DNA of 64,000 nucleotides, taken from Rhizobium sp. Leaf453. GTDB taxonomy: Bacteria > Pseudomonadota > Alphaproteobacteria > Rhizobiales > Rhizobiaceae. Under the pieces are notes generated by a model that was not told the DNA's origin, did no database searches, and was given only the letters and a program-made list of their open reading frames with translations. Shown one piece after another: positions 29,064 through 37,076 of the stretch. The translations under genes and the position numbers were made by a program. Numbering within the stretch: the stretch's first letter is position 1; each line of letters opens with the position of its first letter. The stretch spans positions 53,445 to 117,444 of the forward strand of contig NZ_LMRG01000006.1 of NCBI RefSeq assembly GCF_001425605.1, read 5' to 3'.

Positions 29064-29450
29064 TTATGGCTTCAGCATGCTGACAATTGCATCATGCTTA
29101 TAAGGTTTCGGAATAAACGACACGCCACTTTCCAGGTCAAAGGCGCCCAGCCGAACATGGTCAGATGTCACAATCACTCTCGTGCGCGGCGAACGGCGCG
29201 TTCGAGCTTGACGTGCGCGAAGCCATTGGTGGAACCAGGTGTGTTGACATCTGTAAAGACCGCATCAATGTCTGTGTTATCCAGAATTACGAGCGCCTCA
29301 AAGGCGTTCGCGGCTTCGAGCACCTCAAAACCAGCATCTTCAAGTTCGTACGTCCAGAGTGCTGCTGGCGAACTCGATCGCACAGCGCTCCACACGTTGA
29401 GGCATCCGACCCGAACATCATCATGAGGCCGTGACCTCGAAAAGGACCAT
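29064..29450 (-). pseudogene. CheY-like receiver, truncated and frameshifted
   Basis: The minus strand encodes LEDAGFEVLEAANAFEALVI, then VFTDVNTPG containing the phosphoacceptor aspartate. A frameshift at about 29180 follows, after which RVIVTSDHV and SFIPKPYKHDAIVSMLKP complete the receiver up to a stop at 29064-29066. The N-terminal strand with the acidic pocket is missing or scrambled. Single-domain receivers of this type are common in rhizobia beside HWE kinases. Non-functional as a response regulator. Confidence 0.75.
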
Positions 29451-29635
29451 GACCTCGGCACGGACAAAACAGACTTGACTAAGTCACGCAAATAAAGGGC
29501 CGAAACACAGGTGACCACACCATCTGGGCACAGAATGCTCGGTGCGACCTACTTTCAGTATGGAGCGACTTGTTCATTGAAAATCTGCAAACTTTAGGTG
29601 GCCGGTATTGGACATTTTTGCCAAGCCAGGTGGGC

Positions 29636-29881
29636 TCAATGTCTGGATGGCGCGGGCTCGTGCTTTTCCGGGGCGTTTACCTCATCGTGGACTTCATGGC
29701 GAAGCTGCTGATGAAGCGACTGCAGCGCCATCGTTAGGCAGTAGACCGTGCTTTCCAACTGGAGATCCTCAGCCGAATTCCTCGCAAACGCGATCATGCG
29801 CGCGAGCGCGGCAATGTCTTCGTCTCGCATGTCGCTGACATCTGCAAGGTCGATCAAATTTGTGGTCCGTGTGTCCGACAT
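29636..29881 (-). CDS. Small protein downstream of tfuA, unknown
   Basis: An 81-residue protein, largely helical (MRDEDIAALARMIAFARNSA, then VYCLTMALQSLHQQLRHEVH) with a polar tail. It has a good ribosome site (GGAAGGGAG) and lies 109 bp after tfuA on the same strand, so it could be the last gene of the YcaO-TfuA cluster or an independent stress gene. No EcfG-type promoter precedes it. One cysteine is present. No family recognised; a precursor-peptide role is possible only by position. Confidence 0.6.
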   Translation of the reverse strand: MSDTRTTNLIDLADVSDMRDEDIAALARMIAFARNSAEDLQLESTVYCLTMALQSLHQQLRHEVHDEVNAPEKHEPAPSRH

Positions 29882-29990
29882 GGCGACTCCCTTCCAAAGC
29901 TGGTTTGTTTGGATAGGAACTTAGCGCAGTTTTCGGCGTGACAGGCGTGACTTGAGCGTGACATATATTGCGGCGGTAGTCGTGGTGCGG

Positions 29991-30704
29991 CTACAATTTA
30001 GAGACGCCGGCGATTTCCTGCCAGGTTGTCGTCTCCTGAAACGTCCAATCTTTCAGGATGATATCTTCTGGTGGGGAGAATTGATTGATGGCCTCGATCA
30101 ACTCGATGGCATCGATACGCTTTTGATCGACATATTCGCGGGTCAGCAAGACGGTCAGTTTGTCCCGTTGCTCGCGGGGTCGTATGGCGTCTGCAACCCG
30201 CTTCCAGGTCCGTTGCTTGAAGAAGATCTGGTCCGCAGAGTGAATGATCTCTTCTCCCGTGGATGCCTGCAACGAACCGGTCCGGACGAGTTTGTGCACT
30301 GTCGCGCGGACATTGACCATCGGCACGGTTAGGGCACGGCTTCCCAGGTCAGGCGGGGCATGCAGCAGCGCTACATCGGCATCGTCGACCAGTTCGCCGC
30401 TGGCATAGGCGTGGTAAATGGCTCCGACACCGATCATCCCGTAGGTCGCGCATTCCGCGGCCCGCAGTGCCCCCATACTCGCGGCTCCGAACATTATGAC
30501 ACCTTGTGATAGGGCGAACAGGATCTCCTTGTGCCAGACCGGCGCGGTGTATTCGAAGCCACCATCGACAAGGCCGATGACCGTCGCCCCCTCATGCACC
30601 GCGGCGAGAAGATCACCTTGCGTGGCGGGGGGGCGGATGGAGATATCCGGACTTGCATATTCATGGGCCTGGGGCAAACTCGGCCCGACGAAAAATACCT
30701 TCAC
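29991..30704 (-). CDS. tfuA: TfuA-like protein (YcaO partner)
   Basis: A 237-residue TfuA-family protein. The family core is complete: VFFVGPSLPQAHEY at the start, VIGLVDGGFEYTAPVWHKEI, then MFGAASMGALRAAECATYGM (residues 72-91). TfuA proteins help YcaO enzymes and are thought to deliver sulfide for making thioamides; they were named from the trifolitoxin locus of Rhizobium leguminosarum. GTG 30704 is used because it overlaps the ycaO stop by four bases (GTGA), a sign of translational coupling, and the homology starts there. The two products very likely work as one complex. Confidence 0.9.
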   Translation of the reverse strand: MKVFFVGPSLPQAHEYASPDISIRPPATQGDLLAAVHEGATVIGLVDGGFEYTAPVWHKEILFALSQGVIMFGAASMGALRAAECATYGMIGVGAIYHAYASGELVDDADVALLHAPPDLGSRALTVPMVNVRATVHKLVRTGSLQASTGEEIIHSADQIFFKQRTWKRVADAIRPREQRDKLTVLLTREYVDQKRIDAIELIEAINQFSPPEDIILKDWTFQETTTWQEIAGVSKL

Positions 30705-31879
30705 GACATCATTGCCTTCGCCAAGGCGCGCGGACCGAAACGGCGCGCGCGTGTATCGTCCGGATTTTCCAGCGCCGGGATAAACACCTTGGCGGCAACG
30801 AACGGTAGGTCGGCAGCCTGAAGTGGGACGGCAATTACGCGCGGAATGCCCGCCTTCTTCAGGCATTCCAGAACGTGATCGAGAAGGCTGCTCACTCCTG
30901 AGGCCAGATCTGGGTCTTCGACCGATTGGCATATCGGGGAGTTGGGTTCTACGGCAAATGCCTGACGCGTTTCCTCTGGCAGAACACGGTCATAGGTCGA
31001 CCGGCGGATATCGTCACGGGCGCCGCTGATATAGGTCATCCGCGATTGCGCTGCCTCGGTGAGAGCCCGTATGGCCGCCTTGACACGAGAAGGATGGGTG
31101 CCGCAGCCATAGGTCACATCGACCGTGCGTGTCCGGTTGCTTATGAGAACATCAGCAGGTCCGAGAAAACAAACCATTGTCGGAATGCCGATATCGCTGG
31201 TGATATCGAACAGGCGGCACTCGAGGTTTGCGGAGTGCATACGATCGACGAGATCGGCGACTGTTTCGTTTTCCAGGGTCTTTGGGTCGAAGCATGAACG
31301 GTAACGACTCTTCGCAGACGTGACCTGCCACAGCACGAATGCGTCGCGTTCGATCCGTTCGAGAATGCCATGTAGAACGGCCTCATCCTGCGTGTTTCCC
31401 GATGCCAAACCATCAGATGACATCCAGTAGCGGTTATTCGCTTTGGTTCGATCGAGAATGGCAGCATCATACGGCACATAGGCATCGCTCCCCGTTATGA
31501 GTTCGTGCCCGAAAACCCATGCAGTAAGCTCGGTCTCGCCCAGTCGCGTTTGGCCGACCGCAAGAAGTTCATGCATCGGTTCGGCAATGACCTGTTCAGC
31601 CGACAATGCCCGCATGTCCGTAATGCGGGTCGGCACTGCCGGCATTCCCGCAACGGAGCGCTCCAGGGCTTCCATCGCGGCCGAGGTTCGTGCATCGTCG
31701 TCGGTCACACCTTTTCCCTGGGCGACAACAATCGATCTGGAATTTGGCGTATAGGCGCACCACACCGGGACACCGATGCGATCGAGGCCGGTGTGGCGCG
31801 CAACCCGCGTAATGCCAAAATGCCCGAGATAGGGATAAATGCGGTTCCACGTTTCGGTGGAGGAGCACACGCGGTCCAA
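30701..31879 (-). CDS. YcaO-domain ATP-dependent modification enzyme
   Basis: A 392-residue YcaO protein. YcaO enzymes activate peptide backbone amides with ATP to form azolines, amidines or, with TfuA and a sulfide source, thioamides. ATP/Mg-binding blocks are visible: SAAMEALERS at 66-75 and GNTQDEAVLHGILERIERDA at 161-180 (Glu174, Glu177, Arg178, Asp179). The N-terminus FGITRVARHTGLDRIGVPVW is typical. The end (FGPRALAKAMM) lacks the proline-rich PxPxP tail of azoline-forming YcaO enzymes, which with the coupled tfuA favours thioamide formation. TTG 31879 is the best start; GAGG lies nine bases upstream. The substrate is not known. Confidence 0.9.
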   Translation of the reverse strand: MDRVCSSTETWNRIYPYLGHFGITRVARHTGLDRIGVPVWCAYTPNSRSIVVAQGKGVTDDDARTSAAMEALERSVAGMPAVPTRITDMRALSAEQVIAEPMHELLAVGQTRLGETELTAWVFGHELITGSDAYVPYDAAILDRTKANNRYWMSSDGLASGNTQDEAVLHGILERIERDAFVLWQVTSAKSRYRSCFDPKTLENETVADLVDRMHSANLECRLFDITSDIGIPTMVCFLGPADVLISNRTRTVDVTYGCGTHPSRVKAAIRALTEAAQSRMTYISGARDDIRRSTYDRVLPEETRQAFAVEPNSPICQSVEDPDLASGVSSLLDHVLECLKKAGIPRVIAVPLQAADLPFVAAKVFIPALENPDDTRARRFGPRALAKAMMS

Positions 31880-31890
31880 GAATGGATGCC

Positions 31891-32109
31891 TCAGGGGTCG
31901 AGAAGCCCGGACGACACTTTCGCCGCCGACGATATTGCAACCGCCAGATCCACTCCCTTGGTCACGACGGTACCGCCGGCCCTCAGTCGATTGGCTGCTG
32001 CAAGAGGACCCTCTGCCGGAGCCTCCAGAGGTGTTACCGTACCGGCATCAATATCGGCGATCCACAAACCTGATTCGCCTGGAATTCCAATTATAACGAC
32101 CTTTGCCAA
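31891..32109 (-). CDS. 72-residue protein preceding ycaO: candidate substrate or scaffold
   Basis: A short protein between the regulator and ycaO, 18 bp and 11 bp from its neighbours. TTG 32109 is used because GGGGAGA lies 8 bp upstream; a TTG at 32124 is an alternative. The first half reads like a small beta domain (MAKVVIIGIPGESGLWIADI, DAGTVTPLEAPAEGPL); the second ends VVTKGVDLAVAISSAAKV, SSGLLDP. It has no cysteine. Its position is where YcaO precursor peptides are usually found, but its conserved-looking domain could also be a partner protein that binds the enzyme. No family recognised. Confidence 0.6.
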   Translation of the reverse strand: MAKVVIIGIPGESGLWIADIDAGTVTPLEAPAEGPLAAANRLRAGGTVVTKGVDLAVAISSAAKVSSGLLDP

Positions 32110-32127
32110 TTCACGTCTCCCCAACGG

Positions 32128-33948
32128 TTAAAATCCGGCCTTCAACAGCCCCTCGCGATACAACTCCCTGTGGAACGGGTTCTTTATTGGAACCACAGCA
32201 AGCCATTTCTCGACATCGAACTGCGGATTGAGTTCCAATGCCTTGTTTCGATGAAACCGAGCCTTGCGCGTATTGCCGACCATCGCCCAGCTCGCGGCAA
32301 GAAGTCGCCGCACCGAGGACGGGTCCGACATCTTTTCGATATAGGCGATTGCGTCCTGGAACTCGGCACTGAGATAGCTCGCTCCCGCCGCGGACCAGTA
32401 ATAGTCGTCCGGTGGCATGGGATTAAGGTCAATGGCGCGCCGGATGCGCACCAAAGCCTCCTCCGGGCGCGAGGCGTGAACCAGTGAATCCGCCTGACTG
32501 TAAATGGCATCGGCATAATGCGGGCTGAGCTCAACGGCACGCGCGAGCGCCTCCAGGCTTTTGTCGACATTGCCAAGATAGAGTTCAGCAACGCCGAGCT
32601 CCCGGTAGCCCGATGCCAATTGCGGATTTTGGGCAATGGCTTGCGATGCTGCCTTGTGCGCGCTGGAAAGAAGGCTCGCCTCGCCGCGCGCCGTCATTAC
32701 CCATTCCATCCAGAAGGTTCGTGCCATGCCACTTGCGGCCGGCGAAAACTCGGCATGCGAGGCAAGTGTCTTGCGAAAGGCAGCGCGCGCGCGCCTTATT
32801 TCCGGCAGCCCGAGTTTATTCAGGTGGCGTGAGCCGGCCAGGTAGCCCTGATAGGCCTCGGGTTGCGTCCTGTAGTCGAAGAAATTCGTTTCTGTCGAGC
32901 AAAGCTGTTGCGAAATGGCTCTGGTGATCAATTGGGTGATGGCTTTGCGTTCCGTCAGGACGGCATTGCCGCCGATGGCAAACCGTTCTGCCCAGATCAC
33001 GCTGTCGGTCGGTGCGAACACCATCTGGGCAAACAGGCTGTCATCGGACAGGCTGGTGTCGACCAGATAGGAAATGGAATGCTTGGCCAGCAGGGCCGCC
33101 TTGTCGGGATCGTTCTTGATCCGCTCCGCGGTATACGGCGCGACAACCGAAAAGTGTCTCAGCGCGCACAGTTCGATGGTGATGTCTTCGATCAAGGCGC
33201 CGGCAATATCGGTTCGCGTTCCCCGGGGCGGCATCAGCGCGAGGCGCGGCAACGCATTGGCGGTGGAGACCTCCGCAATCGCTGGCACAGTTGCCGGAAC
33301 GGCAGCGACGCGGATCCGCTGCATTCCAAATGCTGCGGACAGCCGGCCTGTCGCTGCTGGCGTGGCTGCACCATCGATGAGTGTGAGCAATTCCGGGTTA
33401 TTTGGCAGGATCTCGAGCAATGACAGAGCCGCCTGTCTCGCGGAGCGCTGCTGGTCTCTTTCCGATATGGACGGCCATGCATCGAGCAAAAGCTGGCGAA
33501 ACTGTTGAGCGTAGAATTGCTCCTGGTTCGCGTGCCAGGCGACCATCTTCGCGGGCAGATCGATCCCGTGCAGAAAGGGCCGGCCGACAAGCGCTTCAAC
33601 AGCGAGATAGCGCTCCAGCGGCGAGCGTGAATTGTCACCAAGGCGATCAATGTCGCAGGTGAAGGCCGAAGGGTTCAAGCGGATGCGATCACCCAGGAAA
33701 GTCATCGGGGCTGAATGCCCCGGAAGATCGATATCCCGCATTCGGGCGATCATCTTGCGCAGATTGACAAGCGCCGCGGAAGAATCCACATCGCCCCATA
33801 AAAGTTGGGCGCAATCACTGCGGGAATACTCGGTTTTCTTTTCCGTGATCAGAAAAGCCAGTAACAGCAGCCCCTTGCGTGGAAACGCAAGTACAACACC
33901 ACCGTCCATGGCAAGTTCGAGTTTTCCAAACACGGACAGATGCAGCAT
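32128..33948 (-). CDS. SARP-like winged-helix regulator with TPR domain
   Basis: A 606-residue regulator. Residues 1-95 form an OmpR-like winged helix as in SARP/HilA-type activators (LHLSVFGKLELAMDGGVVLA, RSDCAQLLWGDVDSSAALVN, LRKMIARMRDIDL). A bacterial-activator-like helical part follows, then an adenylate-cyclase-associated-type middle domain (ALMPPRGTRTDIAGALIEDI, SVVAPYTAERIKNDPDKAAL). TPR repeats fill the C-terminal third (YRELGVAELYLGNVDKSLEA, ALVRIRRAIDLNPMPPDDYY). Such proteins sense ligands or partners and switch on nearby genes. It lies 6 bp after the XRE gene and 18 bp before the 72-aa gene, so it likely controls the ycaO-tfuA genes from within the operon. Confidence 0.85.
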   Translation of the reverse strand: MLHLSVFGKLELAMDGGVVLAFPRKGLLLLAFLITEKKTEYSRSDCAQLLWGDVDSSAALVNLRKMIARMRDIDLPGHSAPMTFLGDRIRLNPSAFTCDIDRLGDNSRSPLERYLAVEALVGRPFLHGIDLPAKMVAWHANQEQFYAQQFRQLLLDAWPSISERDQQRSARQAALSLLEILPNNPELLTLIDGAATPAATGRLSAAFGMQRIRVAAVPATVPAIAEVSTANALPRLALMPPRGTRTDIAGALIEDITIELCALRHFSVVAPYTAERIKNDPDKAALLAKHSISYLVDTSLSDDSLFAQMVFAPTDSVIWAERFAIGGNAVLTERKAITQLITRAISQQLCSTETNFFDYRTQPEAYQGYLAGSRHLNKLGLPEIRRARAAFRKTLASHAEFSPAASGMARTFWMEWVMTARGEASLLSSAHKAASQAIAQNPQLASGYRELGVAELYLGNVDKSLEALARAVELSPHYADAIYSQADSLVHASRPEEALVRIRRAIDLNPMPPDDYYWSAAGASYLSAEFQDAIAYIEKMSDPSSVRRLLAASWAMVGNTRKARFHRNKALELNPQFDVEKWLAVVPIKNPFHRELYREGLLKAGF

Positions 33949-33954
33949 CCGCGG

Positions 33955-34374
33955 CTAGCCCAGTTGTTCAGGGGCTTGCGAGGATTTGGCCAGTGTCTCC
34001 GCCATTTTGATGATGCTGCGGCGGACTCGCTCGTCCTTGATCAGGAAAAAAGCCCGGTTGAGGTCGAGGCCGTCTTTCGTGTCAATGAAGTGACCGACCG
34101 GATCGACGGCAACACTCGAGCTGCCAATCATTCCCTTGCGCGAAGGGTCATCTTCGAAAAAGAAGCTGACCGGAACATCAAGCACTTCGGCGATATGGGC
34201 CAACCGGCTTGAACCGACCCTGTTCGTACCTTTCTCGTATTTTTGAACCTGTTGGAACGTCACCGAAAGCAAGTTTCCAAGACCCGTCTGCGACATGCCG
34301 ATAAGGCGCCGCCTGGTGCGAATGCGTGTGCCGACATGGACATCGATCGGATCCGGTTTACGCCTGTTCATCAT
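33955..34374 (-). CDS. XRE-family transcriptional regulator
   Basis: A 139-residue protein with an N-terminal Cro/CI-type helix-turn-helix (GTRIRTRRRLIGMSQTGLGN, LLSVTFQQVQKYEKGTNRVG, SSRLAHIAEVLDVPVSFFFE; residues 14-74). The C-terminal half ends in a helix (RVRRSIIKMAETLAKSSQAP). This arrangement is common in rhizobial regulators related to CtrA-controlled XRE proteins. It is the first gene of the minus-strand cluster leading to ycaO and tfuA. A 19-bp inverted repeat 30 bp before its start is a likely operator for autoregulation. The target genes are inferred from position only. Confidence 0.88.
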   Translation of the reverse strand: MMNRRKPDPIDVHVGTRIRTRRRLIGMSQTGLGNLLSVTFQQVQKYEKGTNRVGSSRLAHIAEVLDVPVSFFFEDDPSRKGMIGSSSVAVDPVGHFIDTKDGLDLNRAFFLIKDERVRRSIIKMAETLAKSSQAPEQLG

Positions 34375-34403
34375 CGGTTTTTCCTCCGTTCTTCCGATCC
34401 CGT

Positions 34404-34422
34404 GAGAATGATCGAAATTCTC
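34404..34422. promoter_or_regulatory. Inverted repeat upstream of the XRE gene (operator candidate)
   Basis: GAGAAT, 7 bases, ATTCTC, flanked by CG on both sides; 30 bp upstream of the XRE start codon. Size and place suit binding of an XRE dimer. Confidence 0.45.
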
Positions 34423-35014
34423 GCGGTTTACAACTTGGGCTGGAATTATTTTTTGGAGATTCCAGAGAACGACGGCAGTCTGGTGAGCTCAAGTCTACCG
34501 ACGTGCCGGAGGGTTTCCAATAGACGTAAAGCGTCCTTAAGCGTCGGCGAAGCTGTCGAGGCGCGGCCTCAAATCGGTCCGCAACAGCCTCGATCATATG
34601 GAAAGTTCTAGTTCCAGAGCTAGGCGCAGACATAGAAGCTCACAGCAGTTCATTCGTGTCCGCTATCATTAGCCGACCGCGAAGCCGCTTCGCCAGATGG
34701 GGTCTGCTTGTCGCTTACTAAGAAGCTCGTCTGGCGACGTTTCATCATAATGGACAGCGAATTGGTCCGAGAGGTTCTCCTCGGGCTGGTTCGTTTTAGT
34801 CTACAAAAATTCGTGCCACGCCTTAGCTTGGCTAACAGTTCGTCGAACGTGAAGGGTTTTCTGTTCGAAAGTCCTGATCATCGAGCGGAAAATCTCCGTC
34901 CAGGGCACGAACGCGCCGCATACACTGCGGCCCACTTCTACGCTTCATGAATCGTGATCCGCTACGTTGAGATTCCCGACGCAATCTCCCCCTACGCGTC
35001 GATGAGAAAAACTT

Positions 35015-35045
35015 GGGCCGTGAGACTTTGTCTCCGGCCCTTTTT
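35015..35045 (+). terminator. Rho-independent terminator, orphan
   Basis: Stem GGGCCG-T-GAGAC (35015-35026) pairs with GTCTC-CGGCCC (35030-35040) around a TTT loop, followed by TTTTT (35041-35045). No coding gene ends upstream. Confidence 0.7.
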
Positions 35046-35154
35046 GCATGATGGCCAAGCTCGCAATTCCACCATCCGACGCGACTGGTCGACTGGAAGA
35101 AGCATTCATTCCACGATTTATGCTAGGCCTGCGGTGCTGCCACCGGGGATTTCA

Positions 35155-35727
35155 ATGCAAGACGAGCCAAACTATCAAATTACCTTTACCCTAACCAGAT
35201 GGGATTATGCCGCGGTGGCGCGGGCGCTCACGCGCCGTCCATTGCATCGCAGTATCGTCACGATGGTTCTGTGGTTGTTATCCGTCTGTTGCCTTCTTGT
35301 CCTCTTCACCGATCTCTACAATCCGCTGATTATGATCAACGCCGTTGCTGAAAGCAATTGCAGGCTCTGGCTTCCTGCTTGCCTCCTCGTCGTGGCTTTC
35401 TTCTCGCTAGCCACGCACTGGCTGGCGTGGGGAGCATCGTTTCTGTATTACAGGCAAATCGCATCCGCTGACGCGAGCATCACCATAAGTTTGGACGATG
35501 ACGCCATTCGTGTGAGGTCGGAGGTGGCTGATTCGACTATTCCATGGACTTCCGTAAAACGGATCATATGGGAGAAAGATTACTTGATGTTTCCAATATC
35601 GAAGCGGGAATCCTTCATTCTGCCTAGACGCAGCTTCGAAAATCAAAAGCATTTGAGGACGCTTTTCGTTATGCGAAAGAAAAAATATCGGCGGGACCGG
35701 TCGACGCCGGGTGACGTGGAGCAGTAG
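35155..35727 (+). CDS. YcxB-like membrane protein
   Basis: A 190-residue protein of the YcxB-like type. After a short polar start (MQDEPNYQITFTLTRWDYAA) come two membrane segments (around SIVTMVLWLLSVCCLLVLFT and LWLPACLLVVAFFSLATHWL). A C-terminal cytoplasmic beta domain carries the family signature (ITISLDDDAIRVRSEVADST, then IPWTSVKRIIWEKDYLMFPI and ESFILPRRSF). The role of YcxB proteins is unknown. ATG 35155 is chosen for family length, although the frame is open further upstream through the terminator, which argues against that extension. It stands alone between the YcaO cluster and the LOV kinase. Confidence 0.75.
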   Translation: MQDEPNYQITFTLTRWDYAAVARALTRRPLHRSIVTMVLWLLSVCCLLVLFTDLYNPLIMINAVAESNCRLWLPACLLVVAFFSLATHWLAWGASFLYYRQIASADASITISLDDDAIRVRSEVADSTIPWTSVKRIIWEKDYLMFPISKRESFILPRRSFENQKHLRTLFVMRKKKYRRDRSTPGDVEQ

Positions 35728-36008
35728 CTTCTTCCAGATTGGGTGGGTTTACGCGACGGGTCCAGAAAAGACTGGCGACTTTTGCGTTCGACGTGGGTCA
35801 ACCTTCGTCGTCTAGGTAAGGTCAAAGCCGACACCGAACATGTTACGCTTAGGAGTTTGGGGCACGATACATCCAAGGCTACGTGCTGGCCCGCCCGAGC
35901 TTCGAGATACCGCCAAAGCTGATGGTCCCCCTCCCAGGGTTCGATGGTATTCATGTATTGAACTAAAGACTTTTCTTCGCGTTGTGTCGCACACAGCGAG
36001 GAGCGCAA

Positions 36009-37037
36009 ATGGCATTGCACGACCAATCGACCACCGATCTTCACGGGGATGCCCCATCTGCCTTTTCGGCAAAGGGGTTTGCGGACCGGAAAGAACTTGC
36101 GTCGTTTGCATTTGAGCGAACGCGAATGCCGATGGTGGTGGTGGATGCCAGAGCGCCGGACCAACCGATTGTTCTCGCCAACTCTGCGTTTCTCAAACTG
36201 ACCGGCTACACGGCTGACGAGGTGATCGGTCGAAACTGCCGGTTTTTGCAGGGAATGGGAACGTCGCCCATTGACGTTGAAAAGATACGCTTAGCCATTC
36301 GGGAGGAGCGGGAGGCCACTGTTGAAATTCTCAACTACAAAAAAGACGGGGCTCCGTTCTGGAATCAACTACACACCAGCCCGCTGCGAGCCGATGATGG
36401 AACAGTCGACTACATCTTTGCATCGCAGATCGACGTCACAGAGCGACGCCGCATCGAGCGGCTTGAAGCGACTGAACATCGACTGCTGAAGGAAGTCGAC
36501 CATCGCGCCAAAAATGTGATGGCGATCGTGGACAGCATTGTTCGGCTCAGCAACGCGGAGGATCCAAAGCGATATGCCACCGCCATACAGATGCGCGTCC
36601 AAGCATTGGCGCAGGTGCATACGATGCTCGCCGAGGCTGGCTGGAGCGCCGTCAAACTCGAAGACGTTGTCCGCCAGCAGGTCGTTCCGTTTGCGGAAAA
36701 ACGACTGACGGTTTCCGGTCCAAACATCATGGTGCCGCCACCACTGGTGCAGCCGCTCGGGCTCGTCCTGCATGAGCTTGCCGTCAACGCGACGCGTCAC
36801 GGAAGCCTGCTCGCACCGAAAGGCAGGGTTGCCGTCGAGTGGAAACCGCTGCCCGAAGAGGGCGGGTTCGAACTTGCTTGGCTTGAGGCTGGCCCGCACC
36901 TCGAACCGCACGAACCTAAGCCGGGTTTTGGATCCATACTCGTTGCGGCGATGATAGAGACGCAGTTGAGGGGAAGTGTGCGTAGGGAATGGACCAACAC
37001 TGGGTTAAACCTGAGGTTATCAATTCCGCTTCACTGA
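36009..37037 (+). CDS. LOV-domain HWE-family sensor histidine kinase (blue light)
   Basis: A 342-residue kinase. Residues ~30-145 are a LOV-type PAS domain with the full flavin-binding motif GRNCRFLQG, including the photoactive Cys77, so it should form a blue-light adduct with FMN. The kinase part is of the HWE/HisKA_2 type: LLKEVDHRAKNVMAIV with the phosphoacceptor His165, and the ATP-binding block HELAVNATRHGSL at 255-267. The protein is soluble. Start ATG has GAGGAG upstream. Related kinases (LovK in Caulobacter, LOV-HKs in Brucella and Rhizobium) feed into the PhyR-NepR-EcfG general stress response, which fits the many EcfG-type promoters here. No cognate regulator gene is adjacent. Confidence 0.93.
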   Translation: MALHDQSTTDLHGDAPSAFSAKGFADRKELASFAFERTRMPMVVVDARAPDQPIVLANSAFLKLTGYTADEVIGRNCRFLQGMGTSPIDVEKIRLAIREEREATVEILNYKKDGAPFWNQLHTSPLRADDGTVDYIFASQIDVTERRRIERLEATEHRLLKEVDHRAKNVMAIVDSIVRLSNAEDPKRYATAIQMRVQALAQVHTMLAEAGWSAVKLEDVVRQQVVPFAEKRLTVSGPNIMVPPPLVQPLGLVLHELAVNATRHGSLLAPKGRVAVEWKPLPEEGGFELAWLEAGPHLEPHEPKPGFGSILVAAMIETQLRGSVRREWTNTGLNLRLSIPLH

Positions 37038-37076
37038 CCTCTCATCCTCGATACTTCAATCCGCGTTCTGCGACCT

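Larger units (their letters stand above)
34375..35154. other. 780-bp gap with operator and terminator candidates
   Basis: No supported protein gene was found. It holds the XRE operator candidate at 34404-34422 and a strong rho-independent terminator at 35015-35045 with no gene in front of it, so a small RNA may be encoded here. Confidence 0.45.

Noticed and set aside
28875..29426. Plus-strand frame over the receiver pseudogene
   Set aside because: The minus strand carries recognisable receiver sequence, while this frame has only arginine- and serine-rich nonsense.
29916..29941. GGAAC-like stress promoter on the plus strand
   Set aside because: GGAAC is followed by CGTG rather than CGTT, and no plus-strand gene follows.
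30704..30932. Longer TfuA start at 30932
   Set aside because: It would overlap 230 bp of ycaO; the GTG at 30704 has the coupled GTGA overlap and matches the family start.
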